Shown piece after piece: positions 8,169 through 15,544 of a DNA stretch of 64,000 nt; the stretch's first letter is position 1; each line of letters opens with the position of its first letter. Source of the DNA: Tatumella sp. JGM91 (GTDB lineage: Bacteria; Pseudomonadota; Gammaproteobacteria; Enterobacterales; Enterobacteriaceae); contig NZ_JAERJP010000018.1 of the NCBI RefSeq assembly GCF_018257575.1, positions 1 through 64,000 of the forward strand, read 5' to 3'. The translations under genes were made by a program, and so were the position numbers. The notes beneath the pieces are model-generated. The model did not search any database. It saw only the letters and a list, made by a program, of their open reading frames with translations, and was not told the origin of the DNA.

Positions 8169-8260
8169 ATATAAAATACACAGAGTAACGGCTTCTCCCC
8201 GCCGGGCGATTATGTCATTATCATGAACGTTTACATTCTGCAATAAATGACGGAGCACAG

Positions 8261-9076
8261 GTGAGTAAATCTTTGAAATTATTTTTCCCCGTATTATTAC
8301 TGGTCGGCGGTAGTTTACTGACGGCCTGTGATAAAACCAGCGAAGACAGTAACCATATAAGAGTCGGTGTTATTAACGGAGCAGAGCAGGATGTGGCAGA
8401 AGTCGCCAAACAGGTTGCTCTGAAAAAGTATGGCCTGCATGTTGATTTAGTCGGATTCAGTGGTTCATTATTACCAAATGATCCTACGGCTAATAAAGAG
8501 CTGGATGCAAACGTATTTCAGCACCGGCCTTTCCTGGCAGAAGATAACCAGGCGCGGGGATATCACCTGGTGGCGGTAGCTAACACCTTTGTGTTTCCGA
8601 TGGCCGGATATTCACGAAAAATCCATAATGTCTCTGAACTGAAAAGCGGAGATACCATTGCTATTCCCAATGATCCGACCAACCTTGGCCGTGCATTATT
8701 GTTGTTACAGAAAGAAAAGCTGATCACTCTGCGTAGCGGCACCGGATTACTGCCGACCGCTGCGGATATTACCAGTAATCCCCTCAGACTGAATATTATG
8801 CAACTGGAAGGCGCCCAGTTACCGCGTGTTCTGGATGACCCTAAAGTCACGGTCGCTATCATCAGTACCACCTATCTCCAGCAAACCGGCCTGTCTCCGG
8901 TCAGAGATGGTATCTTTATCGAAGATAAAAACTCACCCTATGTGAATGTGATTGTGACCCGCGAAGATAATAAAGATGCACCTAATGTGAAAAAATTTAT
9001 TCAGGCCTACCAGTCACCGGAAGTGGCAGCGGCGGCGAATATTATATTTAATGGCGGTGCAGTCAAAGGCTGGTAA
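8261..9076 (+). CDS. MetQ/NlpA-family substrate-binding lipoprotein
   Basis: A 271-residue lipoprotein with lipobox LLTAC (Cys23), so it is anchored at the periplasmic membrane face. The IRVGVINGAEQDVAEVA start, KELDANVFQHRPFL, and the YVNVIVTREDNKD end match MetQ/NlpA proteins, which bind methionine or related amino acids for the MetNI ABC transporter. No metN or metI is adjacent, so it either feeds a distant transporter or is an NlpA-like extra copy. The GTG start at 8261 follows GGAG at a good distance. It has its own promoter region after the terminator at 8126. Confidence 0.85.
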   Translation: MSKSLKLFFPVLLLVGGSLLTACDKTSEDSNHIRVGVINGAEQDVAEVAKQVALKKYGLHVDLVGFSGSLLPNDPTANKELDANVFQHRPFLAEDNQARGYHLVAVANTFVFPMAGYSRKIHNVSELKSGDTIAIPNDPTNLGRALLLLQKEKLITLRSGTGLLPTAADITSNPLRLNIMQLEGAQLPRVLDDPKVTVAIISTTYLQQTGLSPVRDGIFIEDKNSPYVNVIVTREDNKDAPNVKKFIQAYQSPEVAAAANIIFNGGAVKGW

Positions 9077-9136
9077 TATGTCCGGTGTTGCTGTCAGGTG
9101 ACTGGCAGCAACGGGATCATGATCAACAGGTGAATA

Positions 9137-9457
9137 ATGGCTATTGATATTACGTTCTATCGTGCTTTTTCTGCAGATATTCTGGCTGGCCGCAAGATCA
9201 TCACCATTCGTGACCACAGCGAAGCGGGTTTTTTGCCGGGCCAACGGCTCAGGGCTGGGTATCAAGATGATCAGCAGTATTTTGCTACCCTGCGGGTTAT
9301 CCGCATTACGCCGGTGTTACAGTCACAACTGACAGGGGAACATGCCCGCCAGGAAAATATGAGCCTGCCACAGTTACACAAGGTTATCGCGACCATTTAT
9401 CCGCAGACGGAACAGTTATTCGTGATTGAGTTCTGTCTGTGTGAGCCTGCAGACTGA
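9137..9457 (+). CDS. yqfB: N4-acetylcytidine amidohydrolase, ASCH-domain protein YqfB
   Basis: A 106-residue ASCH-domain protein that aligns along its length with E. coli YqfB (103 aa), which hydrolyses N4-acetylcytidine to cytidine and acetate. Matching segments are DITFYRAFSADILAGRK and HARQENMSL...LHKVIATIYP. Lys20, Thr23 and Glu73 fall where the E. coli catalytic residues Lys21, Thr24 and Glu74 lie. It is cytoplasmic, with no signal peptide. It sits alone between a lipoprotein gene and an efflux operon. Confidence 0.9.
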   Translation: MAIDITFYRAFSADILAGRKIITIRDHSEAGFLPGQRLRAGYQDDQQYFATLRVIRITPVLQSQLTGEHARQENMSLPQLHKVIATIYPQTEQLFVIEFCLCEPAD

Positions 9458-9881
9458 AACACCTTCAATGCCGGTGTTCTTTCACCGGCGACGATGTGCC
9501 ATATAAACCATGATAAGATCACCTTTCTCCGCGGACTGATGAACGTTTTATCGGCGAAAGGGAAATATCATCGCCTGACACCGCGTAAAAATGCCATTAC
9601 TGGTGCCATATTGTTTTATATGTATATTTAACGACATAAATAACTTACCTCAGGATATATATCATCCTATTCGAAAATATAATGCACAGGAGATGCATTT
9701 TTATTTCGCAGTCTGACTTCCAGAGCAGATGATTTCATCAAATTACATTTTTTAAAAAATGTCCCCTGATATTCACGAAAACTCCTTATGCATAATCTAT
9801 ATCAATGCTCTATGCTAGATTTATGTCAGACTACAGAGTAATGATGATGGAACAGATATACCGGATGGCGGAGCAGTCAGA
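9458..9881. promoter_or_regulatory. Intergenic control region with 18-bp palindrome before the HlyD/ABC-2 operon
   Basis: No gene is visible in these 424 bases. A perfect 18-bp palindrome, ACATTTTTTAAAAAATGT, lies at 9745-9762, and a shorter one, GATGATTTCATC, lies just before it. Both are about 120-150 nt before the HlyD start. They could be operators for a regulator encoded elsewhere. No convincing -35/-10 pair was found, though TATGCT near 9820 could be a -10. Confidence 0.35.
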
Positions 9882-10853
9882 ATGAATAAAAAAATAATAC
9901 TTACGGTGTTATTAATGGTCGCAGTAGTATCGCTGGCGATTTTTTTCAGGGCACAAAACCAGGGGTTATTATTACAAGGAGAAGTTGATGCACCGGAAGT
10001 GATTGTTGCTTCTAAGGCAAAAGGGCGGGTTGTGCAACGGCTGGTTGAACGGGGCGATGATGTACAAGCCGGACAAGTGCTGATGAAACTGGATGCACCT
10101 GAACTGATAGCACAGTTACGGGCTGCACAGGCTGCCAGGGACCAGGCAAAAGCGCAACTTGATTTATCTCTGAGTGGTACCCGTGAAGAGAGTATTCGTA
10201 ATCTGCGGGCGGCACTGGCTTCTGCTACCTCTGATTACCAGAATGCCAGGGATGAATATAACCGTCAGCAGAAAATTGCTGAAAAGGGATATATTTCGGC
10301 ACAGGCCCTGGATAATGCGCGTAATGCGCGTAATACGGCATTGCAGTCAATGCAAAGTGCCCGTGCGAATCTGGATGAAGGGCTGCATGGCGATCGTCTG
10401 CAACAGCGTGATATTTATGCCGCACAGCTGGATGAAGCCGAACAACAGTTACTTGAAGTCAAAGCCCAGACCGATGATCTGGTTGTCAGGGCTCCGGTAT
10501 CTGGCGAGGTCGGGCCGATACCGGCAGAAGTCGGGGAGCTGCTAAGTGCATCCAGCCCGCTGCTGACTCTGGTCCGTCTTCACCAGGCGTATTTTATTTT
10601 TAATCTGCGTGAAGATATTCTGGCTCATGTCAGGAAAGGTGACCTGATTAAACTCAGGGTACCGGCACTGAATAACCAGTTAATCGAAGCCAGAGTGCAT
10701 TACATCGCACCTCTGGGGGATTTTTCGACCAAAAGTGCGACCAGGGCGACAGGAGATTTTGACCTGAAAACCTTTGAAGTGCGTTTAACGCCGGTGATGC
10801 CGGTGAAAGGATTACGACAGGGAATGAGTGCATTATGGCAGTGGCAACATTAA
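9882..10853 (+). CDS. HlyD-family membrane-fusion (adaptor) protein
   Basis: A 323-residue protein with one N-terminal membrane anchor (residues 5-24). The first lipoyl half follows (EVIVASKAKGRVVQRLVERG). A long Ala/Gln/Arg-rich coiled coil (about residues 80-195) and the second lipoyl half (DDLVVRAPVSGEVGPIPAEVGE) complete it. It resembles YhiI/YibH-type adaptors that bridge inner-membrane exporters to an outer-membrane channel. The stop overlaps the next gene by 19 nt, indicating translational coupling. No outer-membrane factor gene is nearby, so TolC is the likely partner. Confidence 0.87.
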   Translation: MNKKIILTVLLMVAVVSLAIFFRAQNQGLLLQGEVDAPEVIVASKAKGRVVQRLVERGDDVQAGQVLMKLDAPELIAQLRAAQAARDQAKAQLDLSLSGTREESIRNLRAALASATSDYQNARDEYNRQQKIAEKGYISAQALDNARNARNTALQSMQSARANLDEGLHGDRLQQRDIYAAQLDEAEQQLLEVKAQTDDLVVRAPVSGEVGPIPAEVGELLSASSPLLTLVRLHQAYFIFNLREDILAHVRKGDLIKLRVPALNNQLIEARVHYIAPLGDFSTKSATRATGDFDLKTFEVRLTPVMPVKGLRQGMSALWQWQH

Positions 10854-11989
10854 AACGCAGCTGGCGTTATTTCTACCGCGCATTTAATAAACAAATCCGC
10901 ACTGACTCACGCAAACCAGTGATCCACTGGCTTACGTGGTGTTTTCCGTTATTACTGTTCTGGTTACTGAGCAGTAACTTTTCTGCCGGTACTTTGCTGA
11001 ATCTGCCGGTCGCGGTCGTGGATAATGACCATAGTCAATTGTCCCGTGAACTGATCCGTAAACTGGATGCCGGTCCCCATGCCCGCCTCACCGAATGGCC
11101 GGGCGGATTGCCACAGGCGGAGGAAAAATTACGTACCGCAGACGATTACGGGATTTTGTATATTCCGCCTGATTTTGAAGCTGATGCCCTGGCGGGACGT
11201 CAGCCGCAAGTGGTGTTTTATTATAATGCGCTGTTTTATGCGGCCGGCCTGTATTCGACACAGGATTTTTCCGGACTAATGAGCGCTCTGAACAGTCAGT
11301 ACCGGACGATTATTGCGGCTAAAATCGGTAAGCCTGTGCCCGCGCTGGCGCAGGTATCACTGACCTACCAGAGTTTGTTTAATGCCAGCGGCAGTTATAT
11401 TTATTACCAGCAATTTGCGGCGACGATCCATCTGATGCAGCTGTTTGTTGTAACCTGTATGATTTATGTGCTGTCACGCAGTAAAGCACTGATCTATTCC
11501 GGTGCCTTTACCTTGTCCCTGCTGGGGAAACTGGCGCCTTACACTCTGGTGTATACGGTGGTGCTGATGGGCCAGATTGCACTACTGGTCTGGAGCTCAG
11601 ATGCCACAGTGGCAGGTAATCCGTTGTATATGTTCTGTGTGGCATTCTTCTATATTATTGCCGCACAGAGCCTGGCCGTATTGCTGTTCACTTTTACACG
11701 GACCTCGATTACCGCCTATACCCTGATGGCATTAATGGTCAGTATTGCGATGACTTTTTCGGGGATTGCGGTCCCCGAATTATCGATGCCATTACCGGCA
11801 CAGATTATTGCGAATCTTGAGCCTCTGACCCATGCATTATATGCCATGTTTGATTTGTTCCTCCGCCAGGTCCCGGCGAAGCCGGTTGCCTCGGTCTGTG
11901 CCCTGTTACTCGCCTATCCGTTAGTGATCAGCCTGCTGGTGAGAAAGCGGTTACCGGTCCGGTTACGTGAGCAGGAGGCGATGGTATGA
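10835..11989 (+). CDS. ABC-2-type transporter permease, first of a pair
   Basis: A 384-residue membrane protein with the ABC-2 layout. One helix near residues 27-45 is followed by a large periplasmic domain (LPVAVVDNDHSQLSRELIRKLDA, DYGILYIPPDFEADALAGRQ). A C-terminal bundle of about five helices (residues 195-375) completes it. It resembles YhhJ/YbhS-type permeases. It overlaps the adaptor gene upstream and the second permease downstream (ATGA), so all three form one operon. No ATP-binding subunit is encoded here. Confidence 0.85.
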   Translation: MAVATLKRSWRYFYRAFNKQIRTDSRKPVIHWLTWCFPLLLFWLLSSNFSAGTLLNLPVAVVDNDHSQLSRELIRKLDAGPHARLTEWPGGLPQAEEKLRTADDYGILYIPPDFEADALAGRQPQVVFYYNALFYAAGLYSTQDFSGLMSALNSQYRTIIAAKIGKPVPALAQVSLTYQSLFNASGSYIYYQQFAATIHLMQLFVVTCMIYVLSRSKALIYSGAFTLSLLGKLAPYTLVYTVVLMGQIALLVWSSDATVAGNPLYMFCVAFFYIIAAQSLAVLLFTFTRTSITAYTLMALMVSIAMTFSGIAVPELSMPLPAQIIANLEPLTHALYAMFDLFLRQVPAKPVASVCALLLAYPLVISLLVRKRLPVRLREQEAMV

Positions 11990-13125
11990 GGGAATACCGG
12001 CAGACTTTTATAAAGGTGCTCAGCGGGATGCTGCAACGGCCGATGTGGGGGATGCTGCTGATCTCTCTTTGTGTTATGAGCCTGGTGTATGCTAACCGTA
12101 CCGTATGGAATTTACCGGTCGCGGTGGTGGACATGGACCACAGTCCGGCCAGCCGTTTATTTATCCGTGATCTGGATGCCACCTCGAAGATTGATATGCT
12201 CAACTACGCCAGCCTGGAAGGCGCAAGGCGTGATCTCGGCTGGCGCAAGGTATTTGCGGTCATTGTTATGCCGGTAGATTTAGAGAAAAAAATGCTGGCT
12301 GGCCAGAGTGTGGCTATCCCCGTATTCGGCGATGCGACCAACCGGCTGGCGAATGGCCAGATTGAGCAGGATATTATCGGGGCGTACCAGCAAATGGTCA
12401 CCCATTACAACAGCGCGATTCTGATGAATAATGGTTTTACCCGGCCGGAAGCGCAGGTGCTGCTGACACCGATTCGCGCCATCACCCAGCCATTATTTAA
12501 TCCCGGCATCAGTTTTGCCGCGATAGTCTTTCCGGGGCTGCTGGTGATGCTGCTGCAACACTCACTACTGATTGCCAGTGTCAGGGTCAACCTGACCATC
12601 AGCGCCAGTGGCCAACCCTCCCTGTCGGTGATCCTCGGCGCGTATTCGGCGTTGATCCCGATCTGGCTGTTTTTATCTGTGGTGTTGTTTGGCCTGTGGC
12701 CATGGGTATTAGGTTACCGGCAAACCGCGTCTATCCCGGAAATTCTGCTGCTGACGTTCCCGTTTTTACTGGCGGTGATCAGCCTCGGTAACCTGCTGAC
12801 TGAATGTATCCGGCGGGTGGAAATTGTCTATCTGACACTGTCATTTATTACTATGCCGGTATTTTATATTTCCGGAACCATCTGGCCGGTTCAGGCGATG
12901 CCGTGGGGGGTAAGATTTATTTCTGATCTGTTGCCTTCAACATGGGCGATAAAAGCCATTGCCGGGGTAAATCAGATGGGACTGCCATGGAAAAATGCTC
13001 TGCCTTATATCATGGTATTACTGCTGCTCTGTCTGTTGTTTAATGTTCTGGAATTTCTGATCAATATTTTTCGTAACCGCCAGCGCAGAGAGACTTTTCT
13101 GAAATACCTTGGTTATCGCGGATAA
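11986..13125 (+). CDS. ABC-2-type transporter permease, second of a pair
   Basis: A 379-residue paralogue of the preceding permease with the same order of domains. The periplasmic opening (NLPVAVVDMDHSPASRLFIR) almost repeats that of the first copy. The C-terminal bundle contains FYISGTIWPVQAMPWGVRFIS, the typical ABC-2 loop before the last helix. The pair probably forms a heterodimeric channel fed by the HlyD adaptor. The operon ends here, with a GC-rich hairpin before the convergent PTS genes. Confidence 0.85.
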   Translation: MREYRQTFIKVLSGMLQRPMWGMLLISLCVMSLVYANRTVWNLPVAVVDMDHSPASRLFIRDLDATSKIDMLNYASLEGARRDLGWRKVFAVIVMPVDLEKKMLAGQSVAIPVFGDATNRLANGQIEQDIIGAYQQMVTHYNSAILMNNGFTRPEAQVLLTPIRAITQPLFNPGISFAAIVFPGLLVMLLQHSLLIASVRVNLTISASGQPSLSVILGAYSALIPIWLFLSVVLFGLWPWVLGYRQTASIPEILLLTFPFLLAVISLGNLLTECIRRVEIVYLTLSFITMPVFYISGTIWPVQAMPWGVRFISDLLPSTWAIKAIAGVNQMGLPWKNALPYIMVLLLLCLLFNVLEFLINIFRNRQRRETFLKYLGYRG

Positions 13126-13146
13126 GCGGGGGGCAGTGATAAAATC

Positions 13147-13170
13147 CGGCGGGGAGTCTCTCCCCCGCCG
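13147..13170. terminator. Hairpin between convergent ABC-2 and PTS operons
   Basis: CGGCGGGG at 13147-13154 pairs with CCCCGCCG at 13163-13170 around an 8-nt loop. The tract after it on either strand is only mildly T-rich, so termination efficiency is uncertain. Position between converging operons supports a bidirectional role. Confidence 0.45.
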
Positions 13171-13179
13171 TTATCGGAC

Positions 13180-14526
13180 TCAGGTTTTTTTTCTGGCCAG
13201 CAGGTTATAACCAATCATCAGCAGATAGATTGCCACCAGCAGCGAAATAATAGTCGCAGGGGTCAGGTATTTAATCCCGTTGCCGAGAATAATCCCTACC
13301 ACACCGAAGTCAGAATCTGAGAAAGTGGTATTCTCCAGTCCGACCTGACCGAGCAATGGCAATAGCATCGCCGGCAGGAAGGTAATTAACAAGCCGTTAG
13401 TAAAGGCTCCGAATACCGCGCCCCGGCGTCCGCCGGTGGAATTGCCGAAAACACCGGCGGTTGCACCGGTAAAGAAGTGCGGGACGACCCCCGGCAGGAT
13501 CAGTACCCAGTTCAGCTGGCCCAGAATAACCAGTCCGGCCAGCCCGCCGGCAAAACTGGAGATAAAACCGATTAATACTGCATTAGGTGCATAAGGATAG
13601 ACAATAGGGCAGTCAAGGGCTGGTTTTGCGTCAGGGACCAGCTTTTCCGAGAATCCCTGAAAGGCAGGCACAATTTCTGACAGAATCAGACGCACCCCGG
13701 CCAGAATAATATAAACGCCGGCAGCAAAGGTGATGCCCATTATCACAGAAAAGATAATGATATTCTGTCCCTGACTAAAGTTTTGCTCAACATAACTGCT
13801 GCCGGAACAAAGGCTCAGAATGATATAGACCACCATCATGGTCAGTGAGATAGAAATAGTACTGTCCCGTAAGAAACCGAGATTTTTCGGTAAGTCCATC
13901 TCTTCAGTAGACGGCGAATTTTTGCCGACCAGTCGTCCAATCAGACCTGAAAGTACGTAACCAATGGTGCCGGTATGGGCCAGTGCGACGTCATCCTCAC
14001 CGGTAATTTTCCGCATAAAAGGCTGTGCCAGTGCCGGGAAAACAACCATAAACAACCCCATAATCAGTGAGCCGCAGATAACCAGCGACAGACCACTAAA
14101 CCCGGTAATGCTTAAAATAACAGCCAGCATACAGGCCATATAAAATGAGACATGTCCTGACAGGTAGATATATTTAAGCCGGCTGAATCTGGCCAGGAAA
14201 ATATTGGCGACCATACCAAAAGCCATAATATAGGCGGTACTTTCACCATATTTACTCATGGATAATGAAACAATGGCCTCATTATTAGGAATAACACCCT
14301 GCACATTAAATGCATGTTCAAACATTCCGCCCAGCGGTCCGAGGGTCGTCACCAGTAAGGCTGCACCACCGCTCAGTACCAGAAAACCGAGAATAGTTTT
14401 AATTGTGCCCTGGATGATCAGATCGATGCTTTTTTTCTGGGCACACAGGCCGATCAGTGCGATCAGGCCCACCAGAATAGAAGGAACTTTTAGTATATCG
14501 AGGAAAAAAGAGAGAACCGAATCCAT
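13180..14526 (-). CDS. PTS EIIC permease, ascorbate (SgaT/UlaA) superfamily
   Basis: A 448-residue polytopic membrane protein with the UlaA/SgaT layout: about ten helices, LVLSGGAALLVTTLGPLGGM early, FNVQGVIPNNEAIVSLSMSK, and VLPGVVPHFFTGATAGVFGN late. This family imports and phosphorylates ascorbate or related acids or polyols with separate IIA and IIB proteins, which are encoded just upstream on the same strand. No catabolic gene (ulaD/E/F-like) is adjacent, so the substrate cannot be assigned. Confidence 0.85.
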   Translation of the reverse strand: MDSVLSFFLDILKVPSILVGLIALIGLCAQKKSIDLIIQGTIKTILGFLVLSGGAALLVTTLGPLGGMFEHAFNVQGVIPNNEAIVSLSMSKYGESTAYIMAFGMVANIFLARFSRLKYIYLSGHVSFYMACMLAVILSITGFSGLSLVICGSLIMGLFMVVFPALAQPFMRKITGEDDVALAHTGTIGYVLSGLIGRLVGKNSPSTEEMDLPKNLGFLRDSTISISLTMMVVYIILSLCSGSSYVEQNFSQGQNIIIFSVIMGITFAAGVYIILAGVRLILSEIVPAFQGFSEKLVPDAKPALDCPIVYPYAPNAVLIGFISSFAGGLAGLVILGQLNWVLILPGVVPHFFTGATAGVFGNSTGGRRGAVFGAFTNGLLITFLPAMLLPLLGQVGLENTTFSDSDFGVVGIILGNGIKYLTPATIISLLVAIYLLMIGYNLLARKKT

Positions 14527-14571
14527 AGTTATACCCCCCGAAGCTATACAAGTCAGATGGTCAGTGATAAA

Positions 14572-14853
14572 TCAGCGGTGATCCCCCAGAAACAGGGTCA
14601 GTTTTTCTTCCAGTTCAGCTTTTGAAATAATACTTTTCAGTACGATGACTTTCTGACTATCGACTTTTCCGGCAATGGCTGCTGCCAGGTCCTGACCGAC
14701 CACAAAAATATCGGCAAGATTATCAGAGACAGAAGCCAGGTCGATATGGCCGACATCGGCAGTGGTGCCGTTTTTTGCCAGCACAGTGTTAATATTTTTT
14801 TCCAGCATAAAACTGCTGCCGAGACCATGACCACAAACCGCAAAAATTTTCAT
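14572..14853 (-). CDS. PTS EIIB component, ascorbate type
   Basis: A 93-residue cytoplasmic phosphocarrier. Cys7 in FAVCGHGLGSSFM is the phosphorylated residue of this IIB family. Starting at the ATG at 14853 rather than 14898 gives the family's usual length and places Cys7 correctly; an AGGAAGT site lies just upstream of it. It lies 45 nt before the EIIC gene and 70 nt behind the EIIA gene in one operon. Confidence 0.86.
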   Translation of the reverse strand: MKIFAVCGHGLGSSFMLEKNINTVLAKNGTTADVGHIDLASVSDNLADIFVVGQDLAAAIAGKVDSQKVIVLKSIISKAELEEKLTLFLGDHR

Positions 14854-14923
14854 AGTACTTCCTCTGTTTAAGTAACGTGCCCCGCAAGGTAGGGGCACTG
14901 CAAAATAAATCAGTCAGTACGGA

Positions 14924-15364
14924 TTAATAGCGCTGAATAATTGTATCGATGGTATCCCTGTTGCCGGTAGCCAGCAGAGCAATATTCTCTTCATCATCAA
15001 GTAATTCTGCCAGGGAAGAGATAAGAGCGATATGGCTGTCAGCATCTTTGGCAGCAAGAAAGAAAATTACTTTGACCGGATCATTGTCTTCGCTGCCGAA
15101 GTTAATACCTTGCCTGATCACCAGCAGTGAGAGGCCAATACCGTTGGAACCATTTTCCGGACGGCTATGGGGCATGGCAACGCCGGGGGCCAACACATAA
15201 TAAGGGCCGGTTCGCCCGTGTTCTGCGATAATCTCATCAATATATCTCTGGCTGATCACACCCTGTTTCAGTAACGGGTCAGCAGATAAGGTCACCGCCT
15301 GTTGCCAGTCAGCGACAGTGTCACAGATATGGATTCTTTCTTTGGTCAGATAGTCAGTTAACAT
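14924..15364 (-). CDS. PTS EIIA component, mannitol/fructose-ascorbate type
   Basis: A 146-residue protein with the IIA (PtsN/UlaC-type) domain. His66 in GVAMPHSRPENG is the expected phosphorylated residue. KVIFFLAAKDADSHIALISSLAELL is the conserved second half. It accepts phosphate from HPr and passes it to EIIB. It is the first gene of the operon, preceded by a consensus CRP site. Confidence 0.86.
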   Translation of the reverse strand: MLTDYLTKERIHICDTVADWQQAVTLSADPLLKQGVISQRYIDEIIAEHGRTGPYYVLAPGVAMPHSRPENGSNGIGLSLLVIRQGINFGSEDNDPVKVIFFLAAKDADSHIALISSLAELLDDEENIALLATGNRDTIDTIIQRY

Positions 15365-15453
15365 TGCATACCCTTTTCATGATGAAAACCGCAGGGATCT
15401 GAAAAACCTCGTAAAATCAGCGTCTCACATTACATAAAGCCTGCAGACATTAT

Positions 15454-15469
15454 TGTGATGTGTTTCACA
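15454..15469 (-). promoter_or_regulatory. CRP-binding site before the PTS operon
   Basis: TGTGATGTGTTTCACA matches both TGTGA...TCACA arms with 6-nt spacing. Its centre is 97 nt before the EIIA start codon. Reading leftward, TAATGT at 15432-15427 would be a -10 for a start near 15420, which would put the site at -41.5. That is a class II CRP activation geometry. The site fits catabolite control of a sugar PTS. Confidence 0.75.
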
Positions 15470-15544
15470 GATTAATCAGTGGCAGAGCCAGACAGCCGCA
15501 TAACCCCGCAGCTGCGAAGTTAACCGTGGCCGGCTTTGCACACA

